Positions 32,729-39,982 of a stretch of 41,550 nucleotides of DNA are shown here, in pieces; within the stretch, counting starts at the first letter, position 1, and each line of letters opens with the position of its first letter. Source of the DNA: CAZBRS01 sp964494475 (GTDB lineage Bacteria > Myxococcota_A > UBA9042 > CAZBRS01); assembly GCA_964494475.1 (NCBI GenBank), contig CAZBRS010000048.1:1-41550 (forward strand), written 5' to 3'. A program made the position numbers and the translations under genes. Below the pieces are notes generated by a model. It did not search any database, had not been told where the DNA came from, and saw only the letters and a list, made by a program, of their open reading frames with translations.

Positions 32729-34008
32729 GGTGGCCGCGTGTTGAGATCGGGAGCGTTTGCCTTCCGACCGAAACCAGAGATCCGCGGGTAACGCCCAAGA
32801 AGACATTTCGGTACGTCGACATTGCCTCAATCAACCGCGCCTCGAAGACGATTGAGAATGCGTCTGAAATGTCCGGCGAGGAAGCGCCGAGCCGGGCTCG
32901 CAAGGAGATCCGTAAGGGCGATGTTCTCGTGTCGACCGTTCGGCCGAACCTGAACGCGGTGGCCATTGTTCCAGAGGATCTCGACCGCGAGATCGCGTCC
33001 ACGGGGTTCTGCGTGTTGCGCCCCGATACTGCGAGGGTAATGACGCGGTTTCTGTTCCACTTCGTCCAAGCGCCATTCTTCGTCGACTCATTGGTCGCGA
33101 AGGTTCGAGGCGCCCACTACCCGGCCGTTTCCGAGTCCGACGTCTCTAGTACCGTCCTTCCGTTGCCCACACTTCGAGAACAGGCGCGCATCGTCGAGAT
33201 CCTGGACCAAGCCGACCGTCTTCGGCGACTTCGGGCGGAGGCGGACGCAAGGGCAGAGCGTATTCTGCCAACGTTGTTCGTACGGATGTTCGGGGATCCC
33301 GCCAAGAACCAAGTTGACTGGCCAAGAGTGCATCTTGGAGGTCTGTTGGAGGCGATAGATAGCGGGAAGAGCCCGAATTGCGAGTCTAGAGCTGCGAGAC
33401 AAGACGAGTGGGGCGTTCTAAAGCTGGGGGCCGTCACGTGGGGCAGATACGACGAATCACAAAACAAGGCACTGTTGTCACTGGAGAGCGTGGACGAACG
33501 CCACGAGGTTAAGCCAGGAGATCTGCTATTTGGCAGAAAAAATACAATGGCGCTCGTTGGCGCGTGCGCATATGTTGTGGCAACAAGAGCGAGGCTTTTG
33601 TTGCCAGATTTGATATTTAGACTTCGAATCAAGGATGGCGCGGTTGATCCGGTGTTTTTATGGGGATTGCTATCATATCCATCGAAACGACCGGCGATCG
33701 AGGCGTTGGCCAGTGGTTCGGCCGGATCTATGCCAAATATCTCCAAGGCGAGACTCGAGGAACTCACCGTCGAGGTACCGCCGTTCGATATCCAGCGCCG
33801 ATATGCGTCGGCGGCGTTGTCCATTCTCAAGCTAGAAGTTAAAAAAGAAAGAGTTAGCAGCTTCCTTGACAGAACCTTCGCGCGACTGCTGTCGGACGCG
33901 TTCTCGGGCGACCTCACTGCCCGCTGGCGCGAAGTACACGCGGCCGAGGTGTTGGCCGAGATGCAGGAGCAGGCTCGGGCGTTGGGACTTCCGGAGGTGT
34001 CCGCATGA
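32725..34008 (+). CDS. hsdS: Type I specificity subunit (S subunit)
   Basis: A 427-residue DNA recognition subunit with two target recognition domains: TRD1 (about 1-150, ending with the PLPTLREQARIVEILDQADRLR conserved helix region) and TRD2 (about 195-360, ending VEVPPFDIQRRYASAALSIL). Two long helices separate the half-site domains. AAGGAG precedes the start. The DNA coding for TRD2 (about 33310-33860) is markedly less GC-rich than everything around it (25 of 60 bases G or C in 33601-33660) and uses otherwise rare codons such as ATA and TTA, indicating recent replacement of this half. Confidence 0.92.
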   Translation: MRWPRVEIGSVCLPTETRDPRVTPKKTFRYVDIASINRASKTIENASEMSGEEAPSRARKEIRKGDVLVSTVRPNLNAVAIVPEDLDREIASTGFCVLRPDTARVMTRFLFHFVQAPFFVDSLVAKVRGAHYPAVSESDVSSTVLPLPTLREQARIVEILDQADRLRRLRAEADARAERILPTLFVRMFGDPAKNQVDWPRVHLGGLLEAIDSGKSPNCESRAARQDEWGVLKLGAVTWGRYDESQNKALLSLESVDERHEVKPGDLLFGRKNTMALVGACAYVVATRARLLLPDLIFRLRIKDGAVDPVFLWGLLSYPSKRPAIEALASGSAGSMPNISKARLEELTVEVPPFDIQRRYASAALSILKLEVKKERVSSFLDRTFARLLSDAFSGDLTARWREVHAAEVLAEMQEQARALGLPEVSA

Positions 34009-35774
34009 TCCGCGAACTGCGCCTCGGCAACTTCAAGGCCTTCGGCCCCACGCAGACCATCCCCATCCGGCCCATCACGCTGCTCTACGGCCCGAACAGC
34101 GCCGGCAAGTCGAGCATCATCCATGCGCTGGCGATGCTGCACGAGGCTGCCACCGAGCGTAACGGCGACGTGGACGTTCATCGGACCACGATCGGCGGCA
34201 AGTCGATCGACCTTGGCGGGTTCCGGCAGTACGTGCATCGCCGCGATCCGAGCCGGCGGTTGGAGATCGGCTTTCGGCTGACCGTGGAGGACGTCGAGCG
34301 CGGACACACGCTCGCGCCGCTCCTGGCCAAAAGCGAGATCGAGATCTCGCTCAGCTACGGCGAGACCGTCGACAACGAAGGGCAGCCGGTCGTCGACTCG
34401 AAACCGGTGCTGCAGGGCTTCGAGTTGGCCACCGGCGGAGCGCCCTTCTTACGGATGAGTCGGCGACCTTCTCGAGCGCGCATTGACACGTCGCGCGGCG
34501 ACCTGCGGGTCGACTTGCTGGACCCCGCAAGCCCGATCATCGACGCGTTCCTGCGTGCCGTAATCGAGGCGTTCACGACGGTCGCCAGCCTGCAGGAAGC
34601 CGATCTTCCCGTCGTACGCAACGCCATCACCACGCTCGTCCCCGATTTACGAGGTCTACGCGGTCGCTTTCTGCCCTGGATCGCCGTCGAAAAGGAGGGA
34701 GTCGTCTCGCCTGTTTGGGGTCTCCGCGCCGAGAGCCTTCATCCCGTCAGCAAGGGCAACCGGCAAGCCGATCTCGAAGACGCCGTTCGCTTGTTCCTTC
34801 CTCGGAGGCTGGCGGATTTCCTTCGCGAGCTCGATGAGGCCATCGCAGGCCTCGTGAAGCCGCTCGAGTACCTTGGACCGATGCGCACCTACCCGCCGCG
34901 GCACCTGGCGTTCGCCGAGTCGAACGACGGCGACTCCGCCGCGAGCGGCGAGTTTGCCTGGTACCTGGTGCTGAGGGAACCGCGTCTGCGGAAGATGGTG
35001 AACGATTGGCTTGGCGCAGATTTCATGCAAACGCCCTACGAATTGGCCGTTCGTTCGTACACGTCGGACGAAGAGCTTCGCCGCTTCCTGGATCGCGCGA
35101 CGGTCAAGTTGCACGCCATCGACGAGGTCGACGAGAACGGCGATCCCTTGCCCGACGAGTTGGACCTCGAGGCAACCCATCGCCAACTGGGCAAACAAGT
35201 GACCGATTTCGAAGGGTTGCTCTACGACGTATTCTTCAACGAGGGCTTCTCCAGTGGTCAGCGGCTTGGCGACCAGGTTCGTGAGCTCGTTCTGATCGAC
35301 AAGCGAACGCATACGGCCGTCAGCCACCGCGACGTGGGAATCGGCGTGAGCCAGGTTCTTCCCGTACTGGTGCACGCGCTGGCGTCTGAGCACGGTCTCA
35401 TCGCCATCGAGCAGCCCGAGATCCATCTGCACCCAGCCCTGCAGGCTGAGCTGGCCGACGCTTTCCTCGAATCGGCAGACCTCGGGACCGTTGACGACGA
35501 CGGAGTTCCCGACGGCGGGGCGACGTTCCTGCTCGAGACCCACAGCGAGCACCTGCTGCTCCGCATCATGCGCCGCATCAGAGAAACCACTGACGGCACA
35601 CTGCCTGAAGGGAAGCGGCCGATACGACCGACGGACGTGGCCGTGCTCTACGTCGATCCCAAGGGCGCGAACGGCGCCAGTATCGTTCGCGAGATGCCCC
35701 TCGACGAACGAGGAAACCTGATCAAGCCCTGGCCCGGAGGCTTCTTCGAAGAGGGCATGCGGGAGATGTTCTGA
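34005..35774 (+). CDS. OLD-like AAA ATPase with DUF3696-type C-terminus
   Basis: A 589-residue SMC/OLD-like ATPase. It begins RELRLGNFKAFGP with Walker A LYGPNSAGKSS (residues about 27-36). The signature region is VSHRDVGIGVSQVLPVLVHA, Walker B is LIAIEQPEIHLHP, and the switch histidine is in LLETHSEHLLLR. The ending KPWPGGFFEE fits DUF3696. There is no TOPRIM or fused nuclease, so the effector is probably the next gene. It overlaps hsdS by ATGA and the PLD-like gene by one base. Stand-alone ATPases of this type are partners in several two-gene phage defence systems. Confidence 0.85.
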   Translation: MIRELRLGNFKAFGPTQTIPIRPITLLYGPNSAGKSSIIHALAMLHEAATERNGDVDVHRTTIGGKSIDLGGFRQYVHRRDPSRRLEIGFRLTVEDVERGHTLAPLLAKSEIEISLSYGETVDNEGQPVVDSKPVLQGFELATGGAPFLRMSRRPSRARIDTSRGDLRVDLLDPASPIIDAFLRAVIEAFTTVASLQEADLPVVRNAITTLVPDLRGLRGRFLPWIAVEKEGVVSPVWGLRAESLHPVSKGNRQADLEDAVRLFLPRRLADFLRELDEAIAGLVKPLEYLGPMRTYPPRHLAFAESNDGDSAASGEFAWYLVLREPRLRKMVNDWLGADFMQTPYELAVRSYTSDEELRRFLDRATVKLHAIDEVDENGDPLPDELDLEATHRQLGKQVTDFEGLLYDVFFNEGFSSGQRLGDQVRELVLIDKRTHTAVSHRDVGIGVSQVLPVLVHALASEHGLIAIEQPEIHLHPALQAELADAFLESADLGTVDDDGVPDGGATFLLETHSEHLLLRIMRRIRETTDGTLPEGKRPIRPTDVAVLYVDPKGANGASIVREMPLDERGNLIKPWPGGFFEEGMREMF

Positions 35775-36706
35775 TGGCCCTGCTGTCGGAGTTCGCCATC
35801 ACCCCCGACGTGTTCGACGAGGGGGCCTATGCGTCGGCGCAGGTGGCGGACCTGCACCTGCTCCAATTGAAGCACGCGCTGCTTGAAGACGGACTCGTCC
35901 GTGACCTTCGAAACGGCGCGTGGGCTCGGTTAGTGCTCGGCGACACGCGACGCTGGAGTCGAAAGGCGCGGGAGTTGGTCTCGAAGCTGCATCAGCAGAA
36001 CCGCCTCCCCCGATGCCCGCCTGCCCTGTCGTCCGAACCGACCTCCGATTCGGCATGGTGCGCCGAGGCGATCGCATCGCAAGACCACGCGCCTCTCGAC
36101 GGCATCATCGTTGGCGATGACCTGCACGCCGACTTCCGCGACGAACCCCTGGTGGCCTCGATCTCCCGGCTGACCTCCGCTTCCTGGTGGCACCGCCGGG
36201 GCTGCTCGCTTCGCGTGCCGCGACGGACCAGCGACTACCTCGACGCGTGCCGACTCGTCCTTCGACATTCACGGTGGGTGGCCTTCGTCGATCCCTACCT
36301 CGATCCGGGTGCTCCCAATTACGCGAGCTTCGCCGACCTCATCGATCGCGTCGGAATCGACAACCCCTCCTGCCGAATCGATCTGCACGGCTGCTACGTG
36401 AAGGGTGACGCTTCGGCGGGCCTCTCGTGGCTGGCGACACGCGAGGCGTCTTTCCGCGAAGGCCTGACGACGCTGGTGCGACGACGTCGACTGACCGTGG
36501 AGGTGTTCCTGTGGGACGCGTTCCACGACCGCTACCTCCTCTCGAACCTGGTTGGACTCAGCATTCCGAACGGTTTCGACACATGCGATCGCCCTGGAGA
36601 CCAAACGACCTGGACCCGGCTCACGCGCGACGACCGCGACGACGTGCAACGGGAATTCGACGCTCAGAACAGAAGACATAAACTCCATAAAAGATTCACG
36701 ATATGA
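35774..36706 (+). CDS. PLD-like putative effector nuclease
   Basis: A 310-residue protein of no family I can name with certainty, starting at TGATG overlap with the ATPase, with GGGAG upstream. The C-terminal half (about 160-285) looks like one phospholipase D-type lobe: WVAFVDPYLDPGAPNYASF, a central RRRRLTVEVFLWD strand, then FHDRYLLSN in place of a strict HxK(x4)D motif, as in MIT_C/PLD-like domains. The N-terminal half is helical and unrecognised. Position suggests a DNA- or RNA-cutting effector controlled by the ATPase. This is the last gene of the defence operon. Confidence 0.6.
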   Translation: MALLSEFAITPDVFDEGAYASAQVADLHLLQLKHALLEDGLVRDLRNGAWARLVLGDTRRWSRKARELVSKLHQQNRLPRCPPALSSEPTSDSAWCAEAIASQDHAPLDGIIVGDDLHADFRDEPLVASISRLTSASWWHRRGCSLRVPRRTSDYLDACRLVLRHSRWVAFVDPYLDPGAPNYASFADLIDRVGIDNPSCRIDLHGCYVKGDASAGLSWLATREASFREGLTTLVRRRRLTVEVFLWDAFHDRYLLSNLVGLSIPNGFDTCDRPGDQTTWTRLTRDDRDDVQREFDAQNRRHKLHKRFTI

Positions 36707-36718
36707 GCGAGCAGCCCC

Positions 36719-37906
36719 ATGAGTGACCGCGCTACGGTGGCCAGGCCCACGACTCCGGGACCCGTCAAGTCCGGCGAGGCCGGGCCATCCGGCGGCCTCG
36801 GCACGCTCCAGTCGACGAGAGGCCTGACGTTCACGCAGGGTCGCGAAGCGCTGAGTCCGCCAGCGCCACCGGCAGGCGGTCCTAACGACAACGCGGGCAC
36901 CGTCGGCGGCGGCTCCGTCGTCGTGCGCCGGGGCGACACGCTGTGGGGGCTGGCCGAGCGAGCGTACGGAGAAGGTCGCCTGTGGACGAAGATTCGCGAC
37001 GCGAACCCGACCCGCGTGGCAAACGGCGGGCAGGTGATCCTCGTCGGAAGCACGTTGCAGATTCCCGCGCTCGCCGATACCGAAGGACGCGGACCAACGG
37101 GACACCGAACGAGTGAGGCCGGCACGAAGGCCTCGACGAGCAGGATCGAACCGCTGGCGACCGAGCCAATCGAACGGCGCCCCCTTGAGGGCGAAAGTTC
37201 GGCTCGCGGCCGGGCGCCGACGGGCCCTGCCCCCCTCGAAGCGTTGGCAGGCGCGGCAGAGTGCCTCTTCCCCGAGTTGAAGTTCGAGCTGTCCTCGATG
37301 CCCGAGATCGAGCTGCCTCCACTGCCTGCGGGCTTCGTCGTGGTCCGCCGGCTCGTCAGACCGACGGGAAGCCTGACCCTGCACCAAGCCGGGACCTGTG
37401 GCTTGTTCACCCTCAGCCAGTCCGCGTACGAGGTGGCGGCCAAGGGCGTGATGGGAGATTTCGTGTCGAAGGCGTCGGTCTCTGTTTCAGCCGGAACGCG
37501 ACAGGCGACGCTGTCGCACGAGATCGCGGGCCCGTTCGGCGTCTCGGGCGTCAGGGTCGTTCCCCCGAACCGCGTCTCGTACTCGTTCGCTCCGAAGCCC
37601 GTCGAGTCGACCCTCGGGCCTTGGGTGGTGAGCGGCAAGGTGGGGTACGAGGTCACCCTGGAGATTCTACCCAATCCACCGCGCGCGGTTCCCATCGAGA
37701 CGCCCTGGTACGAAGAGGCCCTCGACTGGGTGGGCGAACACTCGGACTACCTGGTAGCCGCTGGTTTCGCCGTGGCCGGCGCGGCGATCATCACCGCCAC
37801 CCTGGCAGAAGACGCCGCCACGTTCGGTGCCGGGACGGCCGACGACCCGCTGTCCTTCGCGGCTGCGGCGCAGATGTTCGGCCTGGCGGTGCAGTACGCG
37901 CGATGA
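36719..37906 (+). CDS. LysM-domain protein with C-terminal membrane segment
   Basis: A 395-residue protein. Residues 1-60 are a disordered Pro/Gly/Thr region without a signal peptide. A LysM domain spans about 67-116 (VVVRRGDTLWGLAERAYGEG, WTKIRDANP, GSTLQIP). A second disordered linker follows, then a beta-rich domain (about 190-315) and a hydrophobic segment near the end (YLVAAGFAVAGAAIITATLA). No signal peptide plus LysM is reminiscent of proteins handled by contractile or phage-like machines, but no such genes are near. It overlaps the next gene by ATGA and begins 12 bp after the defence operon. Confidence 0.65.
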   Translation: MSDRATVARPTTPGPVKSGEAGPSGGLGTLQSTRGLTFTQGREALSPPAPPAGGPNDNAGTVGGGSVVVRRGDTLWGLAERAYGEGRLWTKIRDANPTRVANGGQVILVGSTLQIPALADTEGRGPTGHRTSEAGTKASTSRIEPLATEPIERRPLEGESSARGRAPTGPAPLEALAGAAECLFPELKFELSSMPEIELPPLPAGFVVVRRLVRPTGSLTLHQAGTCGLFTLSQSAYEVAAKGVMGDFVSKASVSVSAGTRQATLSHEIAGPFGVSGVRVVPPNRVSYSFAPKPVESTLGPWVVSGKVGYEVTLEILPNPPRAVPIETPWYEEALDWVGEHSDYLVAAGFAVAGAAIITATLAEDAATFGAGTADDPLSFAAAAQMFGLAVQYAR

Positions 37907-38331
37907 CCTCCTCCCCCCTCCTCACCGGCCCCGGAATCCACCGCTGGACACGAATCGTCGTCGTGGGCCTGGCCCTGGCCACGCTCGGCCTCGACCTGCT
38001 GTTCTCGTGGCTGGTGGCCGGCCTGGCCAGCGCTGCCGGACCTGCTGGGCAAGAGATGGCCTTGCGCCTCGTCTGGGCCCCGGCCCTCCCGTTCCTTGCG
38101 ACCCTCGCTCTTCTCGCGGTCGCGGCCCTCGCAGACCGCGCTTGGTCGCCGGTCGTGCTCGCGGTCGGCGGCGCGTGGGTCGCCTGGACCGGCGTGAGCG
38201 CGCTGGTGACGATGGGGGGCTACCCCGGCGCCGACCTGCTCGGCGCGGTGTCCTTCTCACTGGCCGTGACCGAGATCGGACTGGCCGTCGCCGCCGCGCT
38301 CCATGCGTGGGCTCGGACCTCGCGGGCGTGA
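37903..38331 (+). CDS. Small four-helix membrane protein
   Basis: A 142-residue hydrophobic protein beginning at the ATG that overlaps the LysM gene stop. Four membrane helices are visible: IVVVGLALATLGLDLLF, LPFLATLALLAVAALA, PVVLAVGGAWVAWTGVSAL and LLGAVSFSLAVTEIGLAVAA. No family recognised. Coupling suggests it works with the LysM protein. It ends 16 bp before mnmA. Confidence 0.65.
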   Translation: MTSSPLLTGPGIHRWTRIVVVGLALATLGLDLLFSWLVAGLASAAGPAGQEMALRLVWAPALPFLATLALLAVAALADRAWSPVVLAVGGAWVAWTGVSALVTMGGYPGADLLGAVSFSLAVTEIGLAVAAALHAWARTSRA

Positions 38332-38347
38332 AGGGGGGGTCTGAAGA

Positions 38348-39400
38348 TTGGAGCCACAGCGCATCCTGGTCGCCCTCTCCGGTGGCGTCGACTCGTCGGT
38401 GGCCGCGGCGCTGCTGGTCGAGCAGGGCCGCGACGTCGAGGGCGCCACGCTCAAGCTGTGGTCGCCCGAGGACGGGTGCCCGGACCCGCGGCGCTCGGCG
38501 CGCCTGAACGCGTGCTGCTCGCTCAGAGACGCCACCGACGCGGCCCAGGTGGCGAAGCGGCTCGGCATCCCGTTTCACGTGGTCGACGCGCGCGAGGCGT
38601 TCGCGCGTCGCGTCATCGAGCCGGCCGTGGCCGAGTACGAGGCCGGGCGCACGCCGAACCCCTGCGTGGCCTGCAACCGCGAACTGAAGCTCGGCCACCT
38701 GCTGGCCTGGGGCCGGGCGCGCGGCCTGACGCGCCTGGCCACCGGCCACTACGCGCGAGTCCTCCGCGGCGCCGACGGCCGGGTTCGCCTGCTGCGCGCC
38801 GTCGATCGCGCCAAGGACCAGTCGTACTTCCTGTACTTCCTGGCGGCCGACGACCTGGAGCACGTGGTCTTCCCCCTGGGCGAGCTCACCAAGCCCCAGG
38901 TGCGCGAGCGGGCCGCAGCGCTCGGCCTGGTCACCGCCGAGAAGCCCGAGAGCCAGGATCTGTGCGTGCCCCTGCCGCGCCGCGAGCGCCCCGGGGACCT
39001 CGTGGACGGCTCGGGCCGCGTGCTCGGCCGGCACCGGGGCGTGGCCTTCTACACCCTCGGCCAGCGCCAGGGCCTGGGGCTGTCCGGTGGCCCCTGGTAC
39101 GTCGTGCGCCTCGACGTTGGCCCGAACCGCGTGGTGGTGGGCGGCCTCGCCGATCTCGAGGCCCCGGGCCTCACGGCCGCGCTGACCACCTGGAACGGCG
39201 AGCCCCCCGCTGACTGGACGCCGGCCGAGGTGCAGATCCGCTACCGCAGCCGCGCCGCGCCCGCCGACGTGCGCGTGCAGGGGCCCCGGCTCGAGGTGCG
39301 CTTCGGCGAGCCCCAGCGCGCGGTCACGCCGGGCCAGGCCGCCGTGGTCTACCGCGGCGACGAGGTGCTGGGGGGCGGGGTGATCCAGGGGCCGGCGTAG
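38348..39400 (+). CDS. mnmA: tRNA-specific 2-thiouridylase
   Basis: MnmA/TrmU of 350 residues, which puts sulfur on U34 of Lys, Glu and Gln tRNAs. It carries the ATP-binding P-loop ALSGGVDSS (about residues 9-17), the first catalytic Cys in NPCVACNRELK and the second in SQDLCVPL. GHYARV, DQSYFLYFL and the C-terminal YTLGQRQGLGLSGGPWYV are family hallmarks. The start appears to be TTG at 38348 with a G-rich ribosome binding site eight bases away, since no ATG lies near the P-loop. Its stop lies 3 bp from the convergent small lipoprotein stop. Confidence 0.93.
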   Translation: MEPQRILVALSGGVDSSVAAALLVEQGRDVEGATLKLWSPEDGCPDPRRSARLNACCSLRDATDAAQVAKRLGIPFHVVDAREAFARRVIEPAVAEYEAGRTPNPCVACNRELKLGHLLAWGRARGLTRLATGHYARVLRGADGRVRLLRAVDRAKDQSYFLYFLAADDLEHVVFPLGELTKPQVRERAAALGLVTAEKPESQDLCVPLPRRERPGDLVDGSGRVLGRHRGVAFYTLGQRQGLGLSGGPWYVVRLDVGPNRVVVGGLADLEAPGLTAALTTWNGEPPADWTPAEVQIRYRSRAAPADVRVQGPRLEVRFGEPQRAVTPGQAAVVYRGDEVLGGGVIQGPA

Positions 39401-39403
39401 CGA

Positions 39404-39829
39404 CTACTCGTAGCACACGTCGATGGTGAGCTCCTGGCTGGCGTCGGCGCCGACCAGGCAGGCCTCGAGCTCGGCCCAGAAGGTGTCGCGCCAGATGGCG
39501 TCGAGGGGGTGGCCGCCGTCGATCTCGGCGCCGATGCACGCCACGAGGAACGCCTCGAACCCGGCGCGCGTGGTGATCTCGGCGTCGCCGTCGGGCTCGG
39601 TGACCAGGCAACCGGACGCTTCGAAGCAGCCCCAGAGGGCCCCGTCGTAGTCGGGCGGGTCGTCGGGGAGCTGGCCCACGCACGTGATGATGGCCTGATC
39701 CTGGTCGCCGAAGCACTCGGCGACCTCGTCACAGGACGTGTCGGGCGGATACAAACGCCCCGCTGCGTCGTAGCTGTAGGCGCAGGCGCTGGCCTGCGCG
39801 AGCAGGCCGAGGAGGAGGAGGGATCGCAT
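39404..39829 (-). CDS. Small Cys-containing lipoprotein
   Basis: A 141-residue predicted lipoprotein. The ATG at 39829 opens a short hydrophobic signal ending QASA-Cys16, although the ribosome binding site is weak (GGGCGG). The mature part is acidic with spaced cysteine pairs (SCDEVAECF, TCVGQ, GCFEASGC, ACIGAE, ACLVG, DVCYE), suggesting a small disulfide-bonded helical domain, perhaps related to the C-terminal module of the Cys-rich lipoprotein. Function unknown. Confidence 0.65.
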   Translation of the reverse strand: MRSLLLLGLLAQASACAYSYDAAGRLYPPDTSCDEVAECFGDQDQAIITCVGQLPDDPPDYDGALWGCFEASGCLVTEPDGDAEITTRAGFEAFLVACIGAEIDGGHPLDAIWRDTFWAELEACLVGADASQELTIDVCYE

Positions 39830-39860
39830 GGGCACCGCCCGCCGGTGAACTATGGGCCTA

Positions 39861-39889
39861 AACATTCCCCAACGCGACGCGCCTGTCAA
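39861..39889 (-). promoter_or_regulatory. Promoter of the small lipoprotein
   Basis: On the minus strand TTGACA (39884-39889), 17 bp, AATGTT (39861-39866), about 31 bp before the start codon. The -35 is perfect and the -10 moderate. Confidence 0.45.
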
Positions 39890-39921
39890 GTCGCGCCGCG
39901 CGACAGGTCCACGAGGAATCC

Positions 39922-39949
39922 TTGATTTTCAAGACGATCCCTCTACACT
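39922..39949 (+). promoter_or_regulatory. Promoter of the right-edge lipoprotein
   Basis: TTGATT (39922-39927), 16 bp, TACACT (39944-39949), 33 bp before the ATG at 39983. It is back to back with the promoter of the small lipoprotein. Confidence 0.55.
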
Positions 39950-39982
39950 ACCGCAGCATCGGCATCCAGCGAGGCGAGGCTC

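Noticed and set aside
27125..36718. Defence region as an integrated mobile island
   Set aside because: No integrase, transposase, tRNA gene or flanking direct repeats were seen at either edge. Apart from TRD2 and the short region before the regulator, base composition matches the neighbours.
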